DNA of 64,000 bases from positions 434,001-498,000 of the forward strand of contig NZ_CP057483.1 in NCBI RefSeq assembly GCF_013836145.1, read 5' to 3'. The position numbers were made by a program, and so were the translations under genes. Numbering within the stretch: the first letter of the stretch is position 1; each line of letters starts with the position of its first letter. This document shows positions 54,624 to 63,526 of the stretch, piece after piece. Source of the DNA: Citrobacter sp. RHB25-C09. GTDB lineage: Bacteria; Pseudomonadota; Gammaproteobacteria; Enterobacterales; Enterobacteriaceae. Below the pieces are notes generated by a model, which was given only the letters and a program-made list of their open reading frames with translations, made no database searches and was not told the origin of the DNA.

Positions 54624-54639
54624 AGTGAGATGGATCGCA
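54624..54639 (+). promoter_or_regulatory. CRP-like site upstream of nanA
   Basis: AGTGAGATGGATCGCA fits TGTGA-N6-TCACA in 8 of 10 core positions. It lies about 50 bases upstream of the NanR repeats, a normal activator distance. cAMP-CRP activation of nan is known in E. coli. Confidence 0.5.
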
Positions 54640-54678
54640 ATATACGCGTTCTGTATTGCACCGCTGCTTATTTGATCT

Positions 54679-54701
54679 GGTATAACAGGTATAAAGGTAT
54701 G
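54679..54701 (+). promoter_or_regulatory. NanR operator and nan promoter
   Basis: Three direct GGTATA-type repeats lie at 54679-54684, 54688-54693 and 54696-54701; the third reads GGTATG. This is the known NanR binding pattern. The first repeat overlaps an extended -10 candidate (TGGTATAAC, 54678-54686), so bound NanR would block polymerase directly. nanA begins 35 bases downstream. Confidence 0.88.
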
Positions 54702-54736
54702 TAGTCAGATAACACTAATCATTGACAGAGGTCGTT

Positions 54737-55630
54737 ATGGCAAAAGATTTACGAGGCGTAATGCCAGCATTGTTAACCCCTTTCGATAACCAGCAGAAAC
54801 TGGATATTGAAAGCCTGCGCCGTCTGGTGCGTTTCAACGTCGCGCAGGGAATTGATGGGCTGTATGTCGGCGGCTCGACGGGGGAAGCCTTCGTGCAGAG
54901 CGTTGCGGAAAGAGAGCAGGTGCTGGAAGTCGTTGCCGATGAGGCAAAGGGGAAAGTCACGCTGATTGCGCATGTGGGTACGGTGAGTACCGATGAGAGC
55001 CAGCAGTTAGCCCGCGCGGCGCACCGTTATGGTTTTGATGCCGTTTCCGCGGTGACCCCGTTCTACTACCCATTCAGCTTTGACGAGCATTGCGATCATT
55101 ACCGGGCAATCATTGATGCTGCGGATGGTTTGCCGATGGTGGTCTATAACATTCCTGCGCTGAGTGGCGTGAAGCTATCGCTGGATCAGATCAACACGCT
55201 CGTGACCTTACCGGGCGTTGGCGCGCTGAAGCAGACGTCAGGGGATCTGTATCAGATGGAGCAGATCCGCCGCGCGCATCCGGATCTGGTGCTTTACAAC
55301 GGCTATGACGAAATATTTGCTTCCGGCCTGTTGGCGGGGGCAGACGGTGGTATCGGCAGCACATACAACATTATGGGCTGGCGATATCTGGGAATTGTGA
55401 AAGCGCTCAAAGAAGGTGACATCCAGACCGCACAAAAGCTGCAAAAAGAGTGCAATAAGGTTATCGATCTGCTTATTAAAACCGGCGTATTCCGTGGGCT
55501 GAAAACGGTTCTGCACTATATGGACGTTGTGTCTGTCCCACTGTGCCGTAAGCCGTTTGCTCCAGTAGATGAGAAGTATCTACCGGAACTGAAGGCGCTG
55601 GCTCAGCAATTGATGGCAGAGAAGGTGTAA
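54737..55630 (+). CDS. nanA: N-acetylneuraminate lyase
   Basis: 297-residue TIM-barrel aldolase that splits N-acetylneuraminate to N-acetylmannosamine and pyruvate. ATG 54737 has AGAGG 5 bases upstream and gives the family length; the ATG at 54722 is too close to the operator. The Schiff-base lysine is K165 (GALKQTSGDL), the catalytic tyrosine Y137 (VVYNIPALSG), and the carboxylate-binding motif is GGSTGE. First gene of nanATEKQ. Confidence 0.98.
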   Translation: MAKDLRGVMPALLTPFDNQQKLDIESLRRLVRFNVAQGIDGLYVGGSTGEAFVQSVAEREQVLEVVADEAKGKVTLIAHVGTVSTDESQQLARAAHRYGFDAVSAVTPFYYPFSFDEHCDHYRAIIDAADGLPMVVYNIPALSGVKLSLDQINTLVTLPGVGALKQTSGDLYQMEQIRRAHPDLVLYNGYDEIFASGLLAGADGGIGSTYNIMGWRYLGIVKALKEGDIQTAQKLQKECNKVIDLLIKTGVFRGLKTVLHYMDVVSVPLCRKPFAPVDEKYLPELKALAQQLMAEKV

Positions 55631-55640
55631 CCGCGAACAG

Positions 55641-55713
55641 CCGGGGGCGCTTCGCTTGCCCGGCCTACAAAACATAACGTGTAGGCCGGATAAGGCTACG
55701 TCGCCATCCGGCA
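55641..55713. repeat. REP element between nanA and nanT
   Basis: Two facing REP units are present: CCGGGGGCGCTTCGCTTGCC and GTAGGCCGGATAAGGCTACG, ending CCATCCGGC. It fills most of the 111-base nanA-nanT gap. Such intra-operon REP stems can stabilise the upstream message. Confidence 0.88.
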
Positions 55714-55741
55714 TCACAGCAAGAATTGTCGGGAGAGTAAA

Positions 55742-57232
55742 ATGAGTACTTCTACCCAAAGCATTCCGTGGTATCGCCATCTCAACCGGGCCCAATGGCG
55801 GGCGTTCTCTGCCGCCTGGCTGGGATATTTATTGGATGGTTTTGATTTTGTGTTAATTGCCCTTGTGCTGACCGAAGTACAGGGCGAATTCGGCCTAACG
55901 ACGGTTCAGGCGGCAAGCCTGATTTCGGCAGCTTTTATTTCACGCTGGTTTGGCGGGCTAATGCTGGGCGCGATGGGCGACCGTTACGGGCGTCGCCTGG
56001 CAATGGTCACCAGTATTATCTTGTTTTCGGTAGGGACCCTGGCCTGCGGTTTTGCGCCAGGCTATACCACTATGTTTATCGCCCGTCTGGTGATTGGCAT
56101 GGGGATGGCGGGCGAATATGGCTCCAGCGCCACCTATGTCATTGAAAGCTGGCCGAAGCATTTACGTAATAAAGCCAGCGGCTTTTTGATCTCTGGTTTC
56201 TCGGTAGGCGCGGTTCTGGCGGCCCAGGTCTACAGCCTGGTGGTACCGGTCTGGGGCTGGCGCGCGTTGTTCTTCATTGGCATCCTGCCCATCATTTTCG
56301 CCCTCTGGCTGCGTAAAAACATCCCGGAAGCAGAGGACTGGAAAGAGAAACACGAAGGTAAAGCGCCAGTACGTACGATGGTCGATATTCTTTATCGCGG
56401 CGAACATCGCATTATCAACATGCTGATGACGGCAGCCGCTGCCGGCGCACTGTGGTTCTGTTTCGCGGGCAATCTGCAAAATGCGGCGATTGTCGCGGTT
56501 CTCGGCCTGCTGTGCGCAATCATCTTTATTAGCTTTATGGTGCAAAGCAGCGGCAAGCGCTGGCCGACGGGCGTGATGTTGATGGTCGTCGTACTGTTTG
56601 CTTTCCTCTACTCATGGCCGATACAGGCGCTGCTTCCAACCTACCTGAAAACCGAGCTGGCTTACGATCCTTCAACCGTGGCGCGGGTGCTCTTCTTCAG
56701 CGGCTTTGGCGCAGCGGTCGGTTGTTGCGTGGGCGGTTTCCTCGGCGACTGGCTGGGCACCCGGAAAGCCTATGTCTGTAGCCTCCTGGCCTCGCAGGTG
56801 CTGATCATTCCAGTATTTGCGATTGGTGGAACCAACGTATGGGTACTGGGGTTGCTGCTGTTTTTCCAGCAGATGCTGGGACAAGGGATATCGGGGATCT
56901 TACCGAAGCTGATTGGCGGCTACTTCGATACCGATCAGCGAGCGGCAGGGCTGGGCTTTACCTATAACGTTGGAGCCCTGGGCGGCGCGCTGGCACCGAT
57001 CCTGGGAGCGCTGATCGCACAGCGTCTGGATTTAGGCACCGCGCTCGGCTCGCTCTCTTTCAGCCTGACCTTTGTGGTGATCCTGCTGATTGGTCTGGAT
57101 ATGCCGTCCCGCGTACAGCGCTGGCTGCGACCGGAAGCGATTCGTACCCATGATGCCATCGACGGCAAGCCGTTTAGCGGGGCCGTGCCGTTCGGCGGCG
57201 ACAAAAGCGCCTTAGTCAAAAGCAAAAGTTGA
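55742..57232 (+). CDS. nanT: Sialic-acid transporter NanT
   Basis: 496-residue inner-membrane proton symporter of the major facilitator superfamily. The MFS signature LGAMGDRYGRRLAMV follows helix 2. Two extra central helices (near residues 220-285) give about 14 in total, as described for NanT. It imports N-acetylneuraminate. Length and termini match E. coli NanT. It is second in the nan operon. Confidence 0.97.
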   Translation: MSTSTQSIPWYRHLNRAQWRAFSAAWLGYLLDGFDFVLIALVLTEVQGEFGLTTVQAASLISAAFISRWFGGLMLGAMGDRYGRRLAMVTSIILFSVGTLACGFAPGYTTMFIARLVIGMGMAGEYGSSATYVIESWPKHLRNKASGFLISGFSVGAVLAAQVYSLVVPVWGWRALFFIGILPIIFALWLRKNIPEAEDWKEKHEGKAPVRTMVDILYRGEHRIINMLMTAAAAGALWFCFAGNLQNAAIVAVLGLLCAIIFISFMVQSSGKRWPTGVMLMVVVLFAFLYSWPIQALLPTYLKTELAYDPSTVARVLFFSGFGAAVGCCVGGFLGDWLGTRKAYVCSLLASQVLIIPVFAIGGTNVWVLGLLLFFQQMLGQGISGILPKLIGGYFDTDQRAAGLGFTYNVGALGGALAPILGALIAQRLDLGTALGSLSFSLTFVVILLIGLDMPSRVQRWLRPEAIRTHDAIDGKPFSGAVPFGGDKSALVKSKS

Positions 57233-57237
57233 TCCGC

Positions 57238-57260
57238 TTGCCCGGCCTTGTGCCGGGCAA
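57238..57260 (+). other. Hairpin between nanT and nanE
   Basis: TTGCCCGGC and its perfect complement flank a CTTGT loop, 5 bases after the nanT stop and 20 bases before nanE. There is no T-run. It may act as an mRNA stem that separates expression of transport and catabolic genes. Confidence 0.6.
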
Positions 57261-57279
57261 AATTCGTAAGGGAAGATCT

Positions 57280-57969
57280 ATGTCGTTACTTGCACAACTG
57301 GATAAAAGCATTGCCGCGCATGGCGGTCTGATCGTCTCCTGCCAGCCGGTTCCTGGTAGTCCTTTGGAAAAACCTGAGATTGTCGCGGCAATGGCGCTGG
57401 CGGCAGAACAGGCGGGCGCAGTCGCGCTGCGTATTGAAGGTATTGAAAACCTACGGGCGACACGCGCTGTCGTTTCCGTGCCGATTATCGGTATTCTCAA
57501 GCGCGATCTGGACAATTCTCCTGTGCGCATTACCGCGTTTCTGGAGGATGTCGATGCGTTGGCGGAGGCGGGCGCGGATATTATCGCCATTGACGGGACC
57601 GATCGTCCGCGTCCGGTGCCGGTAGAGACGCTGTTGGCGCGTATCCACCATCATCAACTGCTGGCGATGGCCGACTGCTCCTCACAGGAGGACGGTCTGG
57701 CCTGTCAGACGCTCGGGGCAGAAATCATTGGTACTACGCTTTCAGGCTATACCACACCGGTAATACCGGAAGAGCCGGATCTGGCATTAGTGAAATCGTT
57801 AAGCGATGCCGGCTGTCGGTTGATTGCCGAAGGGCGATACAACACCCCAGCACAGGCCGCAGAAGCCATGCGCCACGGTGCCTGGGCGGTAACGGTCGGT
57901 TCTGCTATTACCCGGCTGGAGCACATCTGCGAGTGGTATAACACGGCGCTGAAAAAGGCGGTGCTATGA
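57280..57969 (+). CDS. nanE: N-acetylmannosamine-6-phosphate 2-epimerase
   Basis: 229-residue TIM-barrel epimerase converting ManNAc-6-phosphate to GlcNAc-6-phosphate. ATG 57280 (MSLLAQLDKSIAAHGGLIVSCQPV) gives the family length and has a GGAAG-type site upstream; an earlier in-frame ATG at 57229 overlaps the nanT stop and the hairpin. Conserved stretches are IIAIDGTDRPRPVPVETLL and IAEGRYNTPAQA. It overlaps nanK by 4 bases (ATGA). Confidence 0.97.
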   Translation: MSLLAQLDKSIAAHGGLIVSCQPVPGSPLEKPEIVAAMALAAEQAGAVALRIEGIENLRATRAVVSVPIIGILKRDLDNSPVRITAFLEDVDALAEAGADIIAIDGTDRPRPVPVETLLARIHHHQLLAMADCSSQEDGLACQTLGAEIIGTTLSGYTTPVIPEEPDLALVKSLSDAGCRLIAEGRYNTPAQAAEAMRHGAWAVTVGSAITRLEHICEWYNTALKKAVL

Positions 57970-58841
57970 CGACGCTGGCAATAGACATAGGCGGTACCAA
58001 ACTTGCCGCCGCACTGGTGGATAACGATTTAGCGATCCGGTTGCGGAGGGAACTTCCGACGCCCGCCAGTAAAACACCAGAGGCGCTGCGAGAAGCGCTA
58101 AAAGCGCTGGTGGAGCCGATACAGCATCAGGCGCGCCGGGTGGCCATCGCCTCAACGGGGATTATCCGCGAAGGTAACCTGCTGGCGATTAACCCGCAAA
58201 ATCTGGGGGGATTGCTACACTTTCCGCTGGTGCAGACACTTGAAGAGATCGCGGGTTTGCCGACATTAGCCATTAATGACGCTCAGGCTGCGGCATGGGC
58301 GGAATACCATGCAATTGCGGATGAGATCGAGGACATGGTGTTCCTGACCGTTTCAACCGGCGTGGGAGGTGGCGTCGTCAGTAATGGAAGGCTGGTGACC
58401 GGAAGCGGCGGACTGGCTGGGCATCTCGGACATACGCTGGCCGATCCCAACGGACCGGTATGCGGCTGTGGTCGGGTGGGGTGCGTCGAGGCCATCGCCT
58501 CAGGGCGCGGAATTTCTGCCGCTGCACAGGGGCATCTTGCGGGGTGTGACGCCAAAACTATTTTTGCCCGCGCGGCAGAAGGTGATGAACAGGCTTGCAC
58601 GCTGGTTCAACGGTCCGCGCAGGTGTTAGCGCGACTGATTGCGGATACAAAGGCGGTAACCGACTGCCAGCGCGTCGTGATTGGCGGCAGCGTAGGTCTG
58701 GCTGAAGGCTATTTGTCGCAGGTGCGTGCTTATCTTACGCAAATGCCTGCGGTCTATCATGTTGAACTTAGCGCGGCACACTATCGTCATGACGCAGGGT
58801 TGCTGGGCGCGGCGCTGCTGGCTCAAGGAGATAAAAAATGA
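57966..58841 (+). CDS. nanK: N-acetylmannosamine kinase
   Basis: 291-residue ROK-family sugar kinase. The N-terminal ATP-binding motif is AIDIGGTKLAAALVD. The ROK zinc motif is GHTLADPNGPVCGCGRVGCVEAIASG with three cysteines and one histidine, and the catalytic aspartate is in AINDAQAAAW. It phosphorylates ManNAc for NanE. Both ends overlap neighbours by 4 bases, so translation is coupled with nanE and nanQ. Confidence 0.97.
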   Translation: MTTLAIDIGGTKLAAALVDNDLAIRLRRELPTPASKTPEALREALKALVEPIQHQARRVAIASTGIIREGNLLAINPQNLGGLLHFPLVQTLEEIAGLPTLAINDAQAAAWAEYHAIADEIEDMVFLTVSTGVGGGVVSNGRLVTGSGGLAGHLGHTLADPNGPVCGCGRVGCVEAIASGRGISAAAQGHLAGCDAKTIFARAAEGDEQACTLVQRSAQVLARLIADTKAVTDCQRVVIGGSVGLAEGYLSQVRAYLTQMPAVYHVELSAAHYRHDAGLLGAALLAQGDKK

Positions 58842-59305
58842 TTCTGGGTGAAGTCCGTTCGTTACCGTCCACCGGTTTGCATCCTGTACTTCAGGAGGCG
58901 CTAACGCTTGCCCTGACGGCAAGACCGCAGGAAAAAACACCCGGACGCGTAGAGCTTCGCGGTGACGATATCTTTATGAATGTGATGACGTTCACTACGC
59001 AGTTTCCGGCCGAGAAAAAAGCGGAACTGCATGAACAGTACATTGATATCCAGTTGCTATTATCGGGAGAGGAGCGCATCCAGTTCGGCGTTATGGGTTC
59101 AGCACGTCAGTGTGAAACGTTCCATGCCGAAGAGGATTACCAGCTTTGCAATGAGATCACAGATAAACAGTCCGTCACGCTGCAACCGGGCATGTTTGCC
59201 GTCTTTATGCCCGGGGAACCGCATAAGCCAGGCTGCGCAATTCGTGAACCGGGCGAAATTAAGAAAGTGGTGGTGAAGGTACGCGCCAGCTTGCTGGACG
59301 CGTAG
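58838..59305 (+). CDS. nanQ: N-acetylneuraminate anomerase NanQ (YhcH)
   Basis: 155-residue cupin-fold YhcH/YjgK/YiaL-family protein with the conserved EQYIDIQLLLSGEERI and GMFAVFMPGEPHKPGCAI segments that hold metal ligands. It speeds conversion of alpha- to beta-sialic acid so that NanA can use it. Last gene of the nan operon, overlapping nanK by 4 bases and followed by a REP element. Confidence 0.95.
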   Translation: MILGEVRSLPSTGLHPVLQEALTLALTARPQEKTPGRVELRGDDIFMNVMTFTTQFPAEKKAELHEQYIDIQLLLSGEERIQFGVMGSARQCETFHAEEDYQLCNEITDKQSVTLQPGMFAVFMPGEPHKPGCAIREPGEIKKVVVKVRASLLDA

Positions 59306-59310
59306 TTTGT

Positions 59311-59375
59311 ATGCCTGATGGCGCTTCGCTTATCAGGCCTGTAGGCCGGATAAGGCGGTCACGCCGCCATCCGGC
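59311..59375. repeat. REP element after nanQ
   Basis: Facing REP units (GCCTGATGGCGCTTCGCTTA and GTAGGCCGGATAAGGCGGTC, ending GCCATCCGGC) lie between the convergent genes nanQ and codA. They are probably the shared transcript end of both. Confidence 0.92.
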
Positions 59376-59390
59376 AATGTTACCCACGTT

Positions 59391-60671
59391 CTAGCGTTTA
59401 AACGTCACCGCTTCCGGCTGCGTCAGGTGCAAGGTTGTCTGACTGGGCACTGTCTCGGCAATCACCTTGCCGTGACGAACAGAATATCGTGCAGGCGTCT
59501 GACGACGAACCGCATCAAACCCATTCTCTGCCGGGAGAATCACCAGATTTGCTGAATTCCCCACGCTCAGGCCATAGTCCTGCAAGTGTAGTGTTTTCGC
59601 GCTGTGGGTGGTGATCAGGTTAAGTCCATCGTTTATTTGTCCGTAGCCCATCAACTGACAGACGTGTAACCCCATATGCAGGACCTGAAGCATATTCGCA
59701 GTTCCCAGCGGATACCACGGATCGAAAACGTCATCATGCCCAAAGCAGACGTTGATCTCCGCTTCCAGCATCTCTTTCACGCGCGTTACGCCGCGGCGTT
59801 TGGGGTAGGTATCAAAACGGCCCTGCAAATGCGTGTTCACCAGCGGGTTTGCCACGAAGTTAATGCCAGACATTTTCAACAAGCGGAACAGTCGGGACGT
59901 ATACGCGCCATTATAGGAGTGCATCGCCGTGGTATGGCTGGCGGTCACGTGCGAACCCATTCCGTCACGATGCGCCAGCGCGGCGACGGTTTCAACGAAG
60001 CGCGATTGCTCATCATCAATCTCGTCACAGTGGACATCGATCAGTCGGTCGTACTTCTGCGCCAGGGCGAACGTTTTATGCAGTGACTCGACGCCATACT
60101 CACGCGTAAATTCAAAGTGAGGGATCGCGCCGATGACATCCGCCCCTAAACGCACGGCTTCCTCTAGCAACTCTTCACCGTTCGGATAAGACAGAATGCC
60201 TTCCTGCGGGAATGCCACAATTTGCAGATCGACCCACGGGGCGACATCCTGCTTCACCTCCAGCATGGCTTTTAGCGCCGTAAGGGTGGGATCTGACACG
60301 TCAACGTGTGTACGTACGTACTGGATGCCGTTGGCGATCTGCCATTTCAGGGTCTGCATAGCGCGGGTTTTAACGTCTTCATGGGTGAGCATCGCTTTAC
60401 GTTCGGCCCAGCGCTCGATTCCCTCGAAAAGGGTGCCTGACTGATTCCAGTTCGGTTCGCCCGCCGTTTGTGTCGTATCCAGGTGAATATGTGGTTCGAC
60501 GAATGGGGGGATAGCCAGTCCGCATTCGGCGTCCAGCACCTCACCGGTTGGCGCAGAGGCGGTTTCCTGAGGAACGATACGGCTGAAGCGTCCGTTCTCA
60601 ATCGTGATTTGCCATAAACCCTCTTGCCCCTGCAAACGGGCCTGACGGATAGTGAGGGAATTATTCTGCAT
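59391..60671 (-). CDS. codA: Cytosine deaminase
   Basis: 426-residue amidohydrolase that converts cytosine to uracil. ATG 60671 has GGAGG upstream and gives the usual length; the ATG at 60695 is within codB. Metal ligands are visible in EPHIHLDTTQTAG (two histidines), HCDEIDDEQSRF (His and catalytic Glu) and GHDDVFDPW (Asp). It overlaps the end of codB by 11 bases. The E. coli K-12 genes lie near lac; here the pair is beside gltBD. Confidence 0.97.
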   Translation of the reverse strand: MQNNSLTIRQARLQGQEGLWQITIENGRFSRIVPQETASAPTGEVLDAECGLAIPPFVEPHIHLDTTQTAGEPNWNQSGTLFEGIERWAERKAMLTHEDVKTRAMQTLKWQIANGIQYVRTHVDVSDPTLTALKAMLEVKQDVAPWVDLQIVAFPQEGILSYPNGEELLEEAVRLGADVIGAIPHFEFTREYGVESLHKTFALAQKYDRLIDVHCDEIDDEQSRFVETVAALAHRDGMGSHVTASHTTAMHSYNGAYTSRLFRLLKMSGINFVANPLVNTHLQGRFDTYPKRRGVTRVKEMLEAEINVCFGHDDVFDPWYPLGTANMLQVLHMGLHVCQLMGYGQINDGLNLITTHSAKTLHLQDYGLSVGNSANLVILPAENGFDAVRRQTPARYSVRHGKVIAETVPSQTTLHLTQPEAVTFKR

Positions 60672-61911
60672 GGGAAACCTCCGAAGGGTTAGCAAGGGTA
60701 CGTTTGGCGAATGGGTTTAACACCAAATAGCTGAAGACGCCACCCAATACTGCGTTTACGGGGACAATTCCCGGAATGTAGTGCCCGGCAGCAATACCCA
60801 GGGCGACCGATAAAATGGCAATCCAGTTAACGGACACAAATTTTGCGTGGTCGAAGCTGGCATAGCGGCGGCGGTTGATCAGGTAGTCGGCGATAATCAC
60901 CCCGCCAATCGGCGGAATCGCTGCCGACAGAAAGGTCAGCCAGCCAACAAAGTTGTTGTATAGCCATAGTGCGCACAGCGTACCGATAATGCCATTAACC
61001 ACCGACAGCGTACGGCTGGAAAGGCCGGTAATATTGGCGAAACCCAGACCCGAGGCATACAGCGCGTTGTCGTTGGTGGTCCAGATATTCAGGCCGAGAA
61101 CGACAATCGCCGGCAGCAGCAGTCCCTGAGCGATCATCACGTCAGAAATATCGGCCTGTCCTACTGCAGCAGCACCTGCCGCACCGAAGATAAACATCAG
61201 CGAGTTGCCAAGGAAAAAGGCCACCATCGCCACAAGGACAGCGCCTTTAGCATTGCGACCAAAGCGGACGAAGTCGGCGGTCAGCGTGCCTGCGCTGATA
61301 AACGAACCGACAACCAGCGCCAGCGCGCTGGAAAAGTTGAGCGGCGTCTGCGGCACAATGGATTTTAAATGATCTAAACCTCCTACGCCGTCCACCGCCA
61401 GCCAGACGGAATAGCTTCCCAGGATGACAATAGCAGGTACAGCGATGATGGATAAAATCGTCAGCGCCGAGATACCAAAGAAAATGGTCAACGTCATCAA
61501 CAGGCCGGAAACCGCAATCAGGATATTCACGTCAATGCCTGTCGCTTTACTCACCGGGATGGCAAACATCGCCACGCCAACGCCAAACCATCCGACCTGC
61601 GTACCGCCTAATAGCATGGAGGGAAGCCAGGAGCCTTTTATACCGAATGAGTAACGGGCTAGAAGATGGGTTGAGAGGCCGGTTTTTGCGCCGATAAAGC
61701 CAAGAAAAGCAGTGTATATACCGAGGAGGAGATTGCCGAAGAGAACTGCGAGGAAGAAATCATTATAGGAAAGACCGGTACCGAGTGTGCCTCCGGTCCA
61801 CATACTGGCGGAAAAAAACGTTAATCCTAACATCACAAAAGTGAGTGGAACCACGCCTTTCCGCGCCGCCAGAGGGACGGGGCCCTGGCTATAATTGTTA
61901 TCTTGCGACAC
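60661..61911 (-). CDS. codB: Cytosine permease
   Basis: 416-residue inner-membrane transporter of the NCS1 family with about 12 helices; conserved stretches include SMWTGGTLGTGLSYNDFF and LGGTQVGWFGVGVAMFAIP. The start is taken as GTG 61911 because AAGGAGG ends 4 bases upstream and the product begins SQDNNYSQGPVPL like E. coli CodB; the ATG at 61935 has no such site. It is first in codBA, with a PurR box 59 bases upstream. Confidence 0.96.
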   Translation of the reverse strand: MSQDNNYSQGPVPLAARKGVVPLTFVMLGLTFFSASMWTGGTLGTGLSYNDFFLAVLFGNLLLGIYTAFLGFIGAKTGLSTHLLARYSFGIKGSWLPSMLLGGTQVGWFGVGVAMFAIPVSKATGIDVNILIAVSGLLMTLTIFFGISALTILSIIAVPAIVILGSYSVWLAVDGVGGLDHLKSIVPQTPLNFSSALALVVGSFISAGTLTADFVRFGRNAKGAVLVAMVAFFLGNSLMFIFGAAGAAAVGQADISDVMIAQGLLLPAIVVLGLNIWTTNDNALYASGLGFANITGLSSRTLSVVNGIIGTLCALWLYNNFVGWLTFLSAAIPPIGGVIIADYLINRRRYASFDHAKFVSVNWIAILSVALGIAAGHYIPGIVPVNAVLGGVFSYLVLNPFAKRTLANPSEVSHAE

Positions 61912-61947
61912 AACGCCTCCTTGAGTTTTGGCCAAAAAATCCGCCGC

Positions 61948-61985
61948 ATAATATACATTTTTTAGATGAATGCAAACGTTTACGT
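61948..61985 (-). promoter_or_regulatory. codBA promoter with PurR operator
   Basis: ATGCAAACGTTTACGT (61970-61985) fits the PUR-box consensus at every defined position. On the minus strand its end supplies TTGCAT as a -35 (61970-61975), 16 bases from TATTAT as a -10 (61948-61953). PurR with hypoxanthine or guanine would cover the -35, as in E. coli codBA repression. Confidence 0.85.
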
Positions 61986-62040
61986 CTGGATTTACAGCGC
62001 ATTTATGAGGAAAAGGATATCGCTGACTAAAAGGTATGTT

Positions 62041-62088
62041 ATTGAAAACAGGCTCCCCAGCTATCCGCGTTATGCTTCTGCTGGGGAG
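62041..62088 (-). terminator. Probable terminator of gltBD
   Basis: A perfect 9-bp stem (CTCCCCAGC with GCTGGGGAG, 62053-62061 and 62080-62088) is followed on the minus strand by CTGTTTTC, 10 bases after the gltD stop. The T-run is short. Confidence 0.7.
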
Positions 62089-62098
62089 TCAGAGGGGC

Positions 62099-63517
62099 TT
62101 ACACTTCCAGATAATTCAGGATCCCGTCAGCCGCTTTACGGCCTTCGGCGATGGCGGTAACCACCAGATCCGAACCGCGCACGATGTCGCCACCGGCGAA
62201 GATCTTCGGGTTACTGGTCTGGAACGCGTTGTCGCTACCTTCCGGGGCGATAATGCGTCCCTGAGAATCCAGCTCGACGCTGTGTTTTGCCAGCCATTCC
62301 ATGCTGTGCGGACGGAAGCCAAACGCCATCACTACCGCATCAGCCGGCACCACGTGCTCGGAACCCGCGACGATCTCCGCGCGGCGACGACCCTTCGCAT
62401 CCGGTGCCCCCATCTCGGTGCGCGCCATCTTCACGCCGCTCACCTTGCCGTTGGCATTCACCTCAATCCCCAGCGGCTGCACGTTGAACTGGAACTCAAC
62501 GCCTTCTTCACGCGCGTTTTTCACTTCGCGCCGTGAGCCGGGCATGTTCTCTTCATCGCGACGGTAGGCACAGGTAACATGCGTCGCCTTCTGGCGAACC
62601 GAGGTACGCACGCAGTCCATCGCGGTATCGCCACCGCCGAGAACCACGACGCGCTTGCCTTCCATACTGACGAACGGTTCGTCGGTCGTTTCGCCGAAGC
62701 CCATAATCTGCTTGGTATTGGCGATCAGGAACGGCAGGGCGTCGAACACGCCGTCAGCGTCTTCGTTTTCCAGTCCGCCGCGCATCGACTGGTAGGTACC
62801 GACGCCGAGGAATACGGCATCGTACTCTTTCAGCAGCTCGTCGAGTTGCACGTCACGACCGACTTCGACGTTCAGTTTGAACTCAATACCCATCCCGGTG
62901 AATATCTCACGGCGGCGGGTCATGACCTCTTTTTCCAGCTTAAAGGCGGGAATACCAAAGGTCAGCAGGCCGCCAATCTCCGGATGACGGTCAAACACTA
63001 CCGCCTTCACGCCGTTGCGAGTGAGGACGTCGGCGCAGGCTAGCCCAGCCGGGCCGGCACCGATAATGGCTACGCGCTTGTCGGTTTGCTTAACGCCGGT
63101 CATATCCGGACGCCAGCCCATCTCAAACGCTTTATCGTTGATATAGCGCTCAATGTTGCCGATGGTCACCGCGCCAAACTCATCGTTCAGGGTACAGGAA
63201 CCTTCGCACAGACGATCCTGCGGACAGACGCGACCACACACCTCCGGCAGGGTGTTGGTCTGGTGTGAGAGTTCCGCAGCTTCAAAGATGCGTCCTTCAT
63301 TGGCAAGCTTCAGCCAGTTCGGGATGTAGTTATGAACCGGGCACTTCCACTCACAGTACGGGTTACCGCAGGAAAGACAGCGATCCGCCTGCGCTTTGGC
63401 CTGGCCTTCCGAAAACGGTTCGTAGATTTCCACAAACTCGATCTTGCGGATCTTCAGCGGCTTCTTCGGCGGTTCAATGCGCTGCAGGTCGATAAATTGA
63501 TAAACGTTCTGACTCAT
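62099..63517 (-). CDS. gltD: Glutamate synthase (NADPH) small subunit
   Basis: 472-residue flavoprotein. The N-terminal cysteine sets CLSCGNPYCEWKCPVHN and CGRVCPQDRLCEGSC bind 4Fe-4S clusters. An FAD-binding Rossmann motif (VAIIGAGPAGLACADVL) and an NADPH motif (VVVLGGGDTAMDCVR) follow. It feeds electrons to GltB for making glutamate from glutamine and 2-oxoglutarate. It starts 9 bases after the gltB stop. Confidence 0.98.
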   Translation of the reverse strand: MSQNVYQFIDLQRIEPPKKPLKIRKIEFVEIYEPFSEGQAKAQADRCLSCGNPYCEWKCPVHNYIPNWLKLANEGRIFEAAELSHQTNTLPEVCGRVCPQDRLCEGSCTLNDEFGAVTIGNIERYINDKAFEMGWRPDMTGVKQTDKRVAIIGAGPAGLACADVLTRNGVKAVVFDRHPEIGGLLTFGIPAFKLEKEVMTRRREIFTGMGIEFKLNVEVGRDVQLDELLKEYDAVFLGVGTYQSMRGGLENEDADGVFDALPFLIANTKQIMGFGETTDEPFVSMEGKRVVVLGGGDTAMDCVRTSVRQKATHVTCAYRRDEENMPGSRREVKNAREEGVEFQFNVQPLGIEVNANGKVSGVKMARTEMGAPDAKGRRRAEIVAGSEHVVPADAVVMAFGFRPHSMEWLAKHSVELDSQGRIIAPEGSDNAFQTSNPKIFAGGDIVRGSDLVVTAIAEGRKAADGILNYLEV

Positions 63518-63526
63518 GATGACCCC

